Below are positions 1 to 7,901 of a stretch of DNA of 64,000 nt, piece by piece (the stretch's first letter is position 1; every line of letters begins with the position of its first letter). The position numbers were made by a program, and so were the translations under genes. Location: NCBI GenBank assembly GCA_028687425.1, contig JAQUAD010000002.1:41219-105218 (forward strand). Reading direction: 5' to 3'. Below the pieces are notes generated by a model, which saw nothing but the letters and a program-made list of their open reading frames with translations, was not told the DNA's origin and did no database searches. Source of the stretch: Sideroxydans sp. Its GTDB lineage: Bacteria; Pseudomonadota; Gammaproteobacteria; Burkholderiales; Gallionellaceae.

Positions 1-311
1 TGCTGATCGACATGCCGGGCATGCGCGAGCTGGGCATCATGAGTGCAGGCGAGGGCGTGGCGGACAGCTTTGCCGACATCAAGGTGCTCAGCGGCCAGTG
101 CCGTTTCTCCGACTGCAGTCACGAACGTGAGCCGGGCTGTGCGATCCGCAAGGCGATCGAAAATGGCGAGCTGGATGCGGCGCATTACCAGAGCTATCTG
201 AAGCTGCAGGCCGAGTCGGATTTCAATGAGATGTCGTACCTGGACAAGCGCAAGAAGGACAAGGCGTTCGGCAAGATGGTTCGTACGGTGCTGAAAGCGC
301 GGAGGAAGTGA
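1..311 (+). CDS. rsgA: Ribosome small-subunit-dependent GTPase A, 3' end only
   Basis: RsgA (YjeQ) is a circularly permuted GTPase that helps late 30S ribosome maturation. Only about the last 102 residues are present, and the open frame runs in from the window edge at base 3. What is visible: a G3-like DMPG followed by MREL (usually DTPG), then the family's zinc-binding knuckle, Cys-x4-Cys-x-His-x5-Cys (CRFSDCSHEREPGC), then the basic C-terminal helix ending in KARRK. The T-to-M change in DTPG is a small departure from the family norm. The next gene starts 53 bases downstream and may be in the same transcript. Confidence 0.9.
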   Translation, partial: LIDMPGMRELGIMSAGEGVADSFADIKVLSGQCRFSDCSHEREPGCAIRKAIENGELDAAHYQSYLKLQAESDFNEMSYLDKRKKDKAFGKMVRTVLKARRK

Positions 312-364
312 GATAATCCGGGGCGACATCATCGCGTAACGATTTCATCAGGGAGTGATTCAGG

Positions 365-844
365 ATGACGGGCATGAAAAGATACATCGTCGCACTGGCT
401 GCATTGGTCTTGATCGGATGCGGCCCCAAGGAAGATCAGTTCGTGGATGCCAAGGCGGCTGCCGAATTGCAGGCCAGAGGCGAGCTGGTGCTGGACGTTC
501 GCGAGGCGGACGATTACAAACAGTTCCATATCCCGGACAGCACGAACATTCCATACGGTCGCTTGCAACCGCGCCTGTCCGAACTGGATGCATACAAGGG
601 CAAGCCCATCGTGGTGATCGACCATTCCGGATTGCGTGCACCCCGCGCATGGGAGGAGCTGCAAAAGTCCGGATTCACTCAGGTGACCATCGTGAAAGGC
701 GGTATCGCCGAGTGGAAGAAGGCGGGATTGCCTCTCGATACGATGGAACAGCAGATGGAGATCGAGCGGGTGGAACAAGAGAAGCAGCAGCGGGAGATCG
801 ATCAGCTGGAATGGGAGCTGGAGCAGCTGAAAAAAGGAAGCTGA
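365..844 (+). CDS. Rhodanese-like lipoprotein lacking the catalytic cysteine
   Basis: This is a 159-residue protein with an N-terminal signal ending in a lipobox (LIGC, Cys about residue 20), so it is probably a membrane-anchored periplasmic lipoprotein. Residues 30-120 form a rhodanese fold: the LDVREADDY strand, the HIPDSTNIPY loop and the C-terminal KGGIAEWKKAGLPL are typical. The active-site loop reads VVIDHSGLRA where sulfurtransferases have C-R/K-x-G-x-R, so Asp replaces the sulfur-carrying Cys and transferase activity is not expected. A charged, Glu/Gln-rich coiled-coil tail follows (residues 122-159). GGGAG at 351-355 supports the start at 365; an alternative ATG lies at 374. A binding or scaffold role is inference. 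Confidence 0.8.
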   Translation: MTGMKRYIVALAALVLIGCGPKEDQFVDAKAAAELQARGELVLDVREADDYKQFHIPDSTNIPYGRLQPRLSELDAYKGKPIVVIDHSGLRAPRAWEELQKSGFTQVTIVKGGIAEWKKAGLPLDTMEQQMEIERVEQEKQQREIDQLEWELEQLKKGS

Positions 845-873
845 CCGCTTTGACATGCCAGGGGGATGACACG

Positions 874-2040
874 ATGCAAACCGGACCGCGCGAGATCGTC
901 ACGCCATTCAGAAACATCCCGCTGGAGGTGCCGGAGGGGATGAAGCACAACGAGTTCTTCAACAGCACGGAGAACCTGAACGATCTGGTGAACAACAACG
1001 GCCTGCTGATGAATGCGGAGAACCTGTTGTTGTACCGCAAGGCGCTGGGGCACAGCACCGAGTTCGACTGTTCGATCATCTACAACACTTCCAAGACCAT
1101 CCTCAATCCGCTGGGGCGACCAGTGCGGCGCACGCAGGTGGCGGACAATGTGAAGCATGTGTGGAATCGGATGAACCAGATCATCATCGATTACATGCTG
1201 GAGCAGTATCCCGACCCGGCCGAGGCGCTGATCCTGGCGGGCGAGGCGAGTTTGGATGCAACCTGGCCGCTGACCTCGCCTGGCGTACCCAGCATCCGCA
1301 TGTTGCACAACCACTTCATCGTCTTTCCCACGCAGACTTTGCGCGAGGCCAGACTGGCCGATCCCGGCAATCCCAATCTGACCGATGGCGGTCAGCACAG
1401 TCTGTTCCAGGCTTATATGCGCGATGTGTATCGCGATTTCTTCGACCAGGCGCTGAGCCTGAAGATACTCAAGCCGGCAAGCGAGGAGGATGCGCGTATC
1501 CATCTGACCGGCTATCCGCAGGGGCTGCCCAGCTGGGAGATACAGGGCGGGGCGAGCGCGCTGAAGGATGTGCATTTCTGGAAAGAGTACGACGAGGTGC
1601 TGAAGGGCTTCCTGGATTTCTACCGCACCTTCTTCTCGCAGGTCTCCACGCACAATGCGACTATGCTGACGGATGTGCATTTCCCCGAGCAGGTGGAGAA
1701 CGTGCTGCTGTTCAACAACGATTTCATGAAGACGGCGAAGAAGGTGCGCGACCACTGCATCGTGGATGCGAAGTATGCCAATGCGATCCGCTGGCAACCG
1801 GCGTTCAAGCAGATCATCTACCGCAACGATGCGGGCAAGCTGATCGTGACCATCAGCCAGAACTCCATCGGCAACGCGATCACCGAATTGTTAGGCGTGG
1901 TGGTGAACCGCATCCCCGATGCGGAGGCTTATGCGCGGCATGAGCCTGCGCTGGTCGCGCGCCTGCTGGAGGTGCGCCGCCGTCTGGTGGAAGCCGATCT
2001 GGGCGAGGGCATCGCCACGGCTTGGTGGCCGAAGGAATAA
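874..2040 (+). CDS. Conserved hypothetical protein, 388 aa
   Basis: I do not recognise this family with confidence. The 388-residue product has no signal peptide or membrane segment and is rich in Asn, His and aromatic residues, with runs such as HNHFIVFP and LTGYPQGLPSWEIQGG that look like conserved core motifs of a soluble enzyme or binding protein. The open frame extends upstream to 355, but that part overlaps the rhodanese gene in another frame. ATG at 874, 29 bases after the rhodanese stop and behind a G-rich stretch (GGGGGATG at 861-868), is the sensible start. It may be co-transcribed with the rhodanese-like lipoprotein. Function unknown. Confidence 0.75.
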   Translation: MQTGPREIVTPFRNIPLEVPEGMKHNEFFNSTENLNDLVNNNGLLMNAENLLLYRKALGHSTEFDCSIIYNTSKTILNPLGRPVRRTQVADNVKHVWNRMNQIIIDYMLEQYPDPAEALILAGEASLDATWPLTSPGVPSIRMLHNHFIVFPTQTLREARLADPGNPNLTDGGQHSLFQAYMRDVYRDFFDQALSLKILKPASEEDARIHLTGYPQGLPSWEIQGGASALKDVHFWKEYDEVLKGFLDFYRTFFSQVSTHNATMLTDVHFPEQVENVLLFNNDFMKTAKKVRDHCIVDAKYANAIRWQPAFKQIIYRNDAGKLIVTISQNSIGNAITELLGVVVNRIPDAEAYARHEPALVARLLEVRRRLVEADLGEGIATAWWPKE

Positions 2041-2134
2041 GCGATGCAGGCTGCAGGCGAACTTTGAACGATAATGGGGCCTGATTTTCTGGCTATTCAT
2101 GCATGTCATGCATGACGCAATGATTGAAACGAAT

Positions 2135-3133
2135 ATGAAAGACACGATGGGTACATTGCTGAGGGCCGCTTTGCTGGCCGTTTTGTTTTTGGGGATGGGC
2201 GGGTGCAGTTCCGTGGTGAAGCTGAACGTGAAGCATGCGCCGGAGATGGATCTGGGGGCAGTGCGCACGCTGAATGTGGCGCGTTTTACCGTGTCCGGAC
2301 AGGTGAATCCGGATGCTGCCAATGGTCGAGATGCCTGGCGCAACATGTTGAAGAATGCAGTGGCCGGCAGCTTTGCAGCGCCATCCGATGTGAGCGTGCA
2401 GGAGAACCAGTATTCAGGATTGGTGGATGCGCTGATGCGCAACGGCTACTACCAGGTCAGCACGGGTGTCGCGGATGCGAATGTGACCGGGCATGTGGAT
2501 TATCGGGTGAATGACAGATTGTCCGAGCAGGAGAACAAGAAGGCGGAAGAGGGCAAGCGGAAGACGTACACCCTGACGCGGACCGTGGAGGCGACGCTGC
2601 ACTTCATGGTGACTGACCGGCACGGCATGGTGCTGGGCAGCTCGCAGGTGCAGCATGCTGCCGAGAAGAAATGGACCGACGAAAGCGAAAAGGAGGTGCG
2701 TGAGCATGCGCAGCAGCAGAGCGTGGCCTCCTATGTGCTGGATGAGGTCGCCGCCGCGAATGCCTTACTGGTGAAGAAGATCGCCCCGCACTATGAGCAG
2801 GAAAGCCGGGTGCTGGAAGAGTGCGATGGCGAGCCGAGCAAGCAGGGCAACAAGGCAGCCGAGGCTGGCGATTGGCTGGCGGCGGCCAGTCACTGGCAGG
2901 CGATGAGCCGCAGCGGCGATGCGGCATGCCGCCATGCGGCGGAATACAATCTGGGTGTGTTCGACGAGAGCGAAGGCCGACTGGGCGAGGCGCTGATGCG
3001 CTTCGAGAATGCCTATGCCTTCACGCACAACGCCAAATTCTCCGCCGACGCCGAGCGCATCCGCCAGCGCATGCGCGAAGAAGAGAGGATGAGACAGAAC
3101 GAAGCGAAGCGGCAGCAGGCTGAGCCGCTTTGA
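2135..3133 (+). CDS. Outer-membrane-type lipoprotein with C-terminal TPR-like repeat
   Basis: About 332 residues. A short charged N-terminus leads to a hydrophobic stretch and a lipobox (GMGGCSS), indicating a lipoprotein. The middle (about residues 30-200) alternates beta strands and a charged segment. The C-terminal third, rich in Ala (GNKAAEAGDWLAAASHWQ, then AAEYNLGVFDESEGRLGEAL), looks like two TPR helices pairs followed by a charged helical tail ending in KRQQAEPL. Several in-frame ATGs exist (2099, 2108, 2120, 2135, 2147). I chose 2135 because it gives a signal peptide of normal length, but no strong ribosome site decides it. No specific function can be named. Confidence 0.7.
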   Translation: MKDTMGTLLRAALLAVLFLGMGGCSSVVKLNVKHAPEMDLGAVRTLNVARFTVSGQVNPDAANGRDAWRNMLKNAVAGSFAAPSDVSVQENQYSGLVDALMRNGYYQVSTGVADANVTGHVDYRVNDRLSEQENKKAEEGKRKTYTLTRTVEATLHFMVTDRHGMVLGSSQVQHAAEKKWTDESEKEVREHAQQQSVASYVLDEVAAANALLVKKIAPHYEQESRVLEECDGEPSKQGNKAAEAGDWLAAASHWQAMSRSGDAACRHAAEYNLGVFDESEGRLGEALMRFENAYAFTHNAKFSADAERIRQRMREEERMRQNEAKRQQAEPL

Positions 3134-3148
3134 ACTGGAAGCTGTAAT

Positions 3149-3170
3149 CTCCGGCCTGTAATATCCGGAG
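3149..3170. terminator. Weak hairpin between lipoprotein and cNMP-binding genes
   Basis: A 6-bp perfect stem (CTCCGG / CCGGAG) with a 10-base loop lies 16 bases after the lipoprotein stop. There is no T-run, so it is only a weak terminator or transcript-end candidate. Confidence 0.3.
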
Positions 3171-3219
3171 CGTAGCACCTCAGTTGTCACTGAAAACCAT
3201 CATCAGGAGGAGTCGAGTC

Positions 3220-3705
3220 ATGAGTGCAGTCGCAGATTTCAAGATCGTTCGTAATTCCACAGTGGGCACTGAACTGACCGAAGACAAGGCCAAGTCGTTG
3301 TCCGGGATACTGGGGGTGCGCCATTTGAAAGATGGCGAGCTGCTGGTGCGGGAGGGCGAGGCAGACCAGACCCTGTTCATTCTGGCGAGCGGCAGACTGG
3401 CGGTGACCAGCAAGGATGCAAATGGTGTGGAGCAGGCCGTTTACACGATGAAAGAGGGCGAGTGCGCCGGCACCCGTGCATTCGTTGAACAGTCGCCGCG
3501 CAAGGCGACGCTGCGTTCGGTAGGCGATGCGGTCGTATATACGCTGACGCCGGCTGATTTTGAAACACTGCTCGAAACACAACCGCGTCTTGCCTTCAAG
3601 GTGATGCGCGCCCTGTTCCGCGTGACCCATGCCAACCTGTCGCGGATGAATCAGGAGAGCAAGGAGTTGGCGAATTACATCTCCAAGACGCAAGGGCGCT
3701 ACTGA
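3220..3705 (+). CDS. Single-domain cyclic-nucleotide-binding protein
   Basis: A 161-residue protein consisting of one cNMP-binding (CAP-ED) beta-barrel: LLVREGEADQTLFILASGRLAV is the classical beta-roll start, KEGECAGTRAF corresponds to the phosphate-binding cassette region, and ATLRSVGDAVVYTL closes the barrel. There is no helix-turn-helix after it, only a helix ending in SKTQGRY, so it is not a Crp-type regulator by itself. The usual phosphate-cassette signature (GELALL.....RSATV) is only partly kept, with no Arg in the expected place, so ligand binding is uncertain. A strong AGGAGG at about 3206-3211 fixes the start at 3220 rather than the longer frame. A cAMP-producing cyclase is encoded at 32063, which would give a possible ligand (inference). 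Confidence 0.8.
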   Translation: MSAVADFKIVRNSTVGTELTEDKAKSLSGILGVRHLKDGELLVREGEADQTLFILASGRLAVTSKDANGVEQAVYTMKEGECAGTRAFVEQSPRKATLRSVGDAVVYTLTPADFETLLETQPRLAFKVMRALFRVTHANLSRMNQESKELANYISKTQGRY

Positions 3706-3715
3706 GGCCGGTCCG

Positions 3716-4267
3716 ATGTCGCTGTTAATGAAGCCGATGTCTGATGCTTGGGCGATGCGCCGTGCCGAGGCTGCCGATGTCGATGCCATCGTGGTGCTGG
3801 TCAATTCGGCCTACCGTGGCGATTCCAGTCGCGCGGGCTGGACGACCGAGGCGGACATCCTGGGCGGGCAGCGCACGGACACCGAAGAGATCGCGCGCCT
3901 GATCGCAGAAGCGGGTTCGGAGTTCATGCTTTGTGTGCGCGACGGCGAGATCGTCGGCTCGGTGCATCTGCTGCGGCAGGATGCGGACACCGCATACCTG
4001 GGGATGTTGGTCACCAGGCCTGGCTTGCAGGGACAGGGGCTGGGCAGTCGTTTGATGGACGAGGCGGAACGCTTCCTGAAGAACAAGTGGGGCATCACGC
4101 GCTTGCAGATGCAGGTGATCACCCTGCGCGAAGAGTTGATCGCATTCTATGAACGTCGCGGTTTCAAGCGTGCCGGCATATTCAAGCCGTTCCCGGCCGA
4201 TGAGCCCCGTTTCGGTCTGCCCAAGGTGGCAGGCCTGCAGTTCGAGGTGCTGGAAAAGGCGCTCTGA
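3716..4267 (+). CDS. GNAT-family N-acetyltransferase
   Basis: A 183-residue GNAT protein. The acetyl-CoA-binding motif A is clear: LGMLVTRPGLQGQGLGS (Q/R-x-x-G-x-G/A form) followed by the helix RLMDEAERFL; motif B is seen in ELIAFYERRGFKRAG. Residues 1-70 contain the usual substrate-side helices. The substrate is unknown. It starts only 11 bases after the cNMP-binding gene and may be co-transcribed with it; fusion or pairing of cNMP domains with GNAT enzymes is known from mycobacterial lysine acetyltransferases, so a functional link is conceivable (inference). Start could also be the ATG at 3728 or 3737. Confidence 0.85.
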   Translation: MSLLMKPMSDAWAMRRAEAADVDAIVVLVNSAYRGDSSRAGWTTEADILGGQRTDTEEIARLIAEAGSEFMLCVRDGEIVGSVHLLRQDADTAYLGMLVTRPGLQGQGLGSRLMDEAERFLKNKWGITRLQMQVITLREELIAFYERRGFKRAGIFKPFPADEPRFGLPKVAGLQFEVLEKAL

Positions 4268-4312
4268 AACGAGCTGCACAGATCACAGACAGATACACAA
4301 GGGGGCGATCCG

Positions 4313-4756
4313 ATGAAACAGTTCAAACTCGATTCGAGTGCGGTGGTGTATATCTCGGCGCTGATGCTGGCGCTGGGAGCGTTCCTGCCGCTGACCAACA
4401 TTCCTGTCTACGGCGATGTCAGCTATCACCGCATCGCGAAGATTGAGGCGTATCTGGTGGTGGTGTTCGCAGTTGCCGGACCGGTGATGCTGTTTCTGAA
4501 ACAAACCAGGCGGCTGTTCTTCGCGCCGCTGGGCGTCTGGGTCGTGCTGCTGTTTCCGGCGATCAAAAGTGCGCTGACCCCGAAGGGCAGCAAAGGCATG
4601 CTGAGTGGCATCGCGGATAGTGCCTCCGGCGTGATGGGCGAATTCGCCGGCAGGCTGTTCCTCAACATCGCCAACTTCAAGTGGGGCGGTTTGATCTTCA
4701 TCTCGGGCTTGCTGATTTTTACGCTGGCTTGCGTGTTCAAGTCGTTGAGAAAATGA
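4313..4756 (+). CDS. Small inner-membrane protein, unknown function
   Basis: 147 residues with three to four hydrophobic helices (about residues 10-28, 44-62, 68-88 and 122-142). The segment between helices 3 and 4 carries SALTPKGSKGMLSGIADSASG, a Gly/Ser-rich loop. A G-rich ribosome site (AAGGGGGCGATCCG) precedes the ATG. It is followed 33 bases later by another membrane protein gene on the same strand. No family recognised. Confidence 0.7.
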   Translation: MKQFKLDSSAVVYISALMLALGAFLPLTNIPVYGDVSYHRIAKIEAYLVVVFAVAGPVMLFLKQTRRLFFAPLGVWVVLLFPAIKSALTPKGSKGMLSGIADSASGVMGEFAGRLFLNIANFKWGGLIFISGLLIFTLACVFKSLRK

Positions 4757-4789
4757 TTTCCCGCTTGGCGTGGCGGGAGGGAGTGCATA

Positions 4790-5527
4790 TTGCATAGCGT
4801 GATCACGGCGCTGCTTGCCGCGCTGAAGACATTTTTCCATCCCAGGATGCTGGCATTGGTGCTGTGGCCGATGCTGCTGGCGATGGCATTGTGGGTGGGA
4901 GCGGCATTCATCTTCTGGGGCAGCTGGATGGACGGGCTGACCGGACTCGTGCAGCAGACCGGTCTGGAGCAATGGCTCGCCCAGGGCTTCCTGGCTGTTG
5001 CGACACACTATCTGATTGCCACCGTGCTGGTGTTGCTGTTGTTGCCCGCGATCTATGTGACGGCACTGATGATCACGGCGATCTTTTCGATGCCGGCCAT
5101 GGTCGGGCATGTGGCGGGGAAATGCTATCCAGAATTGGTGCGCAAGCAGGGCGGCACCGTGGCGGGGAGCGTCTTGAACGCGCTGCTGGCCGTGGCGGTG
5201 TATTGCCTGGGCTGGATCGTCACCCTGCCGTTGTGGTTGTTCTCACCCTTTGCGCTGGTCTTGCCCATCGTGCTGATGGCTTACCTGAACCAGCGCCTGT
5301 TCCGTTACGACGCATTGGCCGAACATGCCAGCCGCGAAGAGATCGATCAGGTCGTGGAGCGTGCTTCCGTAAAGTTGTATCTGTTGGGGGCTGCGGCGGG
5401 CCTGTTGCAGTTCGTGCCGCTGCTGAATTTCATTGCGCCGGTGTATGTGGCACTGGCATTCATCCATCTGTGCCTTGATGAGCTGCAGCAGCTGCGTTCG
5501 CAGCCTGCCGGAAGTGTCGGCAGTTGA
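4790..5527 (+). CDS. EI24/CysZ-like multi-pass membrane protein
   Basis: 245 residues with about six hydrophobic segments. The pattern fits the EI24-domain family that includes CysZ-like sulfate permeases: an N-terminal HSVITALLAALKTFFHPRML, and later PFALVLPIVLMAYLNQRLFRYDALAEHA, which is the family's NxRLFRYDAL block. The start is TTG at 4790, supported by GGGAGGGAG at 4775-4783; no ATG is available upstream in frame. A substrate cannot be assigned from sequence, and no cysteine-biosynthesis genes are adjacent. Confidence 0.75.
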   Translation: MHSVITALLAALKTFFHPRMLALVLWPMLLAMALWVGAAFIFWGSWMDGLTGLVQQTGLEQWLAQGFLAVATHYLIATVLVLLLLPAIYVTALMITAIFSMPAMVGHVAGKCYPELVRKQGGTVAGSVLNALLAVAVYCLGWIVTLPLWLFSPFALVLPIVLMAYLNQRLFRYDALAEHASREEIDQVVERASVKLYLLGAAAGLLQFVPLLNFIAPVYVALAFIHLCLDELQQLRSQPAGSVGS

Positions 5528-5555
5528 GCAGCGCCGTGTCCGGCATGGGCAAACT

Positions 5556-5708
5556 TTAGCCGGCTGAGCGGATGGTGCAGTAGTTGAGCAGGTCGCCCAG
5601 CGCTTCATAAGCAGCGCGCATCGACTGGAACAGTCCGAGGAATCGGGATTCGCTGTCGTAGAGCGCGCGCTGTGTCTGCGGATCGGTGGTGAGGTAGATC
5701 TTGACCAT
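5556..5708 (-). CDS. Small 50-aa protein, unknown
   Basis: A 50-residue frame beginning MVKIYLTTDPQTQRALYDSE and ending NYCTIRSAG. It is preceded on its strand by CGGAGGGCATC, a good ribosome site at normal spacing, and it fills the gap between the EI24-like gene and the DUF4389-like gene. The sequence is amphipathic (helical LGLFQSMRAAYEALGDLL) with no signal peptide. I recognise no family. The combination of a good ribosome site and balanced composition argues for a real gene. Confidence 0.5.
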   Translation of the reverse strand: MVKIYLTTDPQTQRALYDSESRFLGLFQSMRAAYEALGDLLNYCTIRSAG

Positions 5709-5798
5709 GATGCCCTCCGTTTAGACTTTATATCGGATATATTCCCCGCTACTTTAGGGAACGATCCTGTAACCGGCTGAGACTATCGGGTGAATACG

Positions 5799-6077
5799 AT
5801 GAATGAGACTTCAGTTTCGACTGGCGGCAAGCGCAATATCTGGATGCGCGGTTTGTTCATGCTGCTGATGGGGTTTGCATTGCATGTGAGCGGGACGGTG
5901 CTGGCCGTGGTGGCGGTGATCCAGTTCGTGATCGTGCTGGTGAACGGTTCGCCCAATGATCGCCTGCTTGCATTCGGCCGCAGTCTGGGGAACTACCTGC
6001 GACAGATCGTGAACTATCTGACCTTTGTGACGGAAACCATGCCCTTTCCCTTCAGTGAGTGGCCGTCTGCCGAATAA
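5799..6077 (+). CDS. DUF4389-type small membrane protein
   Basis: 92 residues. After a polar N-terminus comes one long hydrophobic segment (IWMRGLFMLLMGFALHVSGTV through VLAVVAVIQFVIVLVNG), then the conserved NDRLLAFGRSLGNYLRQIVNYLTFVTE block and a Pro/Phe-rich end (MPFPFSEWP). This layout matches the DUF4389 family of unknown function. ATG 5799 is preferred; a GTG at 5790 is the only alternative. The next gene begins 19 bases later. Confidence 0.75.
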   Translation: MNETSVSTGGKRNIWMRGLFMLLMGFALHVSGTVLAVVAVIQFVIVLVNGSPNDRLLAFGRSLGNYLRQIVNYLTFVTETMPFPFSEWPSAE

Positions 6078-6096
6078 TCCATGACCGGGAATACCG

Positions 6097-6909
6097 TTGT
6101 TCACTCCGACCGAATTGAGACTGGCCGCCCGGCTTTTTCTGGCTGAATCCGACGCGGCGCGCAAGGTCGCGGCGGTGCGGTATCTGGCTGGGGCGTGGGC
6201 CGCAGGTCGGATGGAACTGGATGCCCATGCGGTTCTGATCGAAACACTGCCCATCCCCGGTCATCCGGGCAAGCCTGAACTGGTCGATCCGCGCGCAGTG
6301 CCGCGTCGGGCCATGCATACTCCGGAGGGGCGTGCGGCGATGGTGCATGCAATGGCGCATATCGAATTCAACGCGATCAACCTGGCACTGGACGCGATAT
6401 GGCGTTTCCCTGCCATGCCGCGCGAGTATTACTCAGACTGGCTGCAGGTGGCGGACGAAGAGGCGTTGCACTTCACACTGCTGGCGGATCATTTGCAGAC
6501 GCTGGGTTATGCCTACGGTGATTTCCCGGCGCATAACGGCTTGTGGGATATGGCGCAGAAGACACGGCACGATGTGCTGGCGCGTATGGCCTTGCTACCG
6601 CGTACGCTGGAGGCGCGCGGGCTGGATGTGACACCGGGCATGAAGGCGCGGCTGGTGCAGGCCGGTGATGCGGCAATTGCGCCCATCATGGATGTGATCC
6701 TGCGCGACGAGGTGGGGCACGTGCAGATCGGCAACCGCTGGTTCAATCATGTGTGCGCGCAGCGCGGGCTGGACCCGCTCGCAACGTATGCCGGCTTGTT
6801 TGCGGCGCATCATCCTGCGCCGTTGCGGGGGCCGTTCAATCTGGCGGCGCGGCGCGCGGCGGGATTCAGCGAAGCTGAATTGGATGCGCTGCAGGCGCAG
6901 GAAGCATAG
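6097..6909 (+). CDS. DUF455 ferritin-like protein
   Basis: 270 residues of the DUF455 family, predicted to have a ferritin-like four-helix fold related to MiaE. Carboxylate/histidine motifs expected for a di-metal site are visible: AHIEFNAINLALDA, DWLQVADEEALHF and ILRDEVGHVQIGNRWF. These supply the E..H pairs of the two metal-binding half sites. The reaction is not known; a diiron oxygenase or oxidase is inferred from the fold. The start appears to be TTG at 6097 behind GGGA; no in-frame ATG precedes it. Next gene starts 15 bases after the stop. Confidence 0.8.
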   Translation: MFTPTELRLAARLFLAESDAARKVAAVRYLAGAWAAGRMELDAHAVLIETLPIPGHPGKPELVDPRAVPRRAMHTPEGRAAMVHAMAHIEFNAINLALDAIWRFPAMPREYYSDWLQVADEEALHFTLLADHLQTLGYAYGDFPAHNGLWDMAQKTRHDVLARMALLPRTLEARGLDVTPGMKARLVQAGDAAIAPIMDVILRDEVGHVQIGNRWFNHVCAQRGLDPLATYAGLFAAHHPAPLRGPFNLAARRAAGFSEAELDALQAQEA

Positions 6910-6924
6910 GGGGAAGGTTTCAAT

Positions 6925-7671
6925 ATGGGTTTTACGGTCGAAGTTAAGGAGAGCGATGGACTGAGATCGCTGCATTTCGGTTCGGCCTGGATGCAGGGTG
7001 CGATGCGCATCGACCGTCCTTTTGAGCTGGCATTCGAATATACGCGGGTGATGATGGCGGCACTGTTGTTGCGCGAAGGTGATTTTCCGCGGAGGGTATT
7101 GCAGATCGGTCTGGGGGCTGGCTCGCAGACCAAATTCTTGTACAAGCACAGACCGGCAGCGCATCTGACCGTGGTGGAGATAGAACCCAGGGTGGTGCAG
7201 ACGGCACGAGAGTCGTTCTGCCTGCCGGACGATCCGGCACGGCTGGAAGTGGTGGTGGGCGACGGGGTGGATTTCGTATACCAGACCGGCCATCGCTTCG
7301 ATCTGATCATGGTGGACGGTTTCAACGATCACTCGCACCCCGGCGACCTGAATACCTTGCCGTTCTACCGCGCTTGCCGCGAGCGGCTGAGCGAGCAGGG
7401 CATCCTGGCGGTCAACCTCATTGGTTTGAGCGACGGCGTGAAGGGAGGCTTCGCTTTCATCGAGTCGGCCTTCGAACAGCGTGCGGTGAGATTCCCGCGA
7501 TGCGCCAGCGGCAACACCATCGCATTTGCGGCGACAGGTGCGTCTGTCGATTTCACCATTGAGGAGTTGCAGGCGAGGGCGGCCAGGGAAGATGCGGGAT
7601 TGGCGCTATCGCTGATGCTGGACAGGCTGGCGACGTTGCCCGGCTGCGAGGATGGTCGTCTGCGACTCTAG
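6925..7671 (+). CDS. Spermidine-synthase-like methyltransferase-fold protein
   Basis: 248 residues of the polyamine aminopropyltransferase/spermine synthase family. The Rossmann motif I is VLQIGLGAGSQTKFLYKH, followed by the acidic strand LTVVEIEPRVV, the GDGVDFV motif and MVDGFNDHSHPGDLNTLPFY, equivalent to the D-x-x-D active-site region of SpeE (usually DSTDP). The changed active-site loop and the short N-terminal beta domain argue for a SpeE-like paralog rather than a proven spermidine synthase. Its last 4 bases overlap the convergent 77-aa gene. Confidence 0.75.
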   Translation: MGFTVEVKESDGLRSLHFGSAWMQGAMRIDRPFELAFEYTRVMMAALLLREGDFPRRVLQIGLGAGSQTKFLYKHRPAAHLTVVEIEPRVVQTARESFCLPDDPARLEVVVGDGVDFVYQTGHRFDLIMVDGFNDHSHPGDLNTLPFYRACRERLSEQGILAVNLIGLSDGVKGGFAFIESAFEQRAVRFPRCASGNTIAFAATGASVDFTIEELQARAAREDAGLALSLMLDRLATLPGCEDGRLRL

Positions 7672-7901
7672 TCGCTGGAGAGCACGACTTGTCCTGAGGT
7701 GCGTTCGTCTTCGTGGCGGATCACGGTGGTCGAAACCGTAATGTGTTCATCCTTGCGCACACCGTAGTGTTCGTTCAGCAGGTGCGCAATCAGGGTCGCG
7801 TTATTTTCGTCGGGAACCAGTGCCAGGGTCATGTTATCGGTCGCGGTGTGCAGGCTGACGCGGTAGAAGTGGGCCGGGGTCCTGATATATGTACGGTGCA
7901 T
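7668..7901 (-). CDS. 77-aa conserved protein, paralog A
   Basis: A 77-residue soluble protein, alpha/beta in appearance: FYRVSLHTATDNMTLALVPD, then a helix (NNATLIAHLLNEHYGV) and a strand ending HEDERTSGQVVLS. It is 57/77 identical by my count to the gene at 8552-8785, and the two lie 650 bases apart on the same strand, so this is a recent tandem duplication with an unrelated small ORF between. The ribosome site AGGAAGGACCG is adequate. Family not recognised; see the finding on the duplicated upstream element. Confidence 0.75.
   Translation of the reverse strand: MHRTYIRTPAHFYRVSLHTATDNMTLALVPDENNATLIAHLLNEHYGVRKDEHITVSTTVIRHEDERTSGQVVLSSD

Noticed and set aside
360..650. Antisense frames over the rhodanese gene and many others on the strand opposite known genes
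   Set aside because: They mirror the codon structure of confident genes, have no ribosome sites and give low-complexity Arg/Pro/His-rich sequences, as expected from high-G+C shadow frames.
355..873. 5' extension of the 388-aa gene to 355
   Set aside because: It overlaps the whole rhodanese lipoprotein gene in another frame, and the extension is Arg/Gly-rich shadow sequence. ATG 874 is better.
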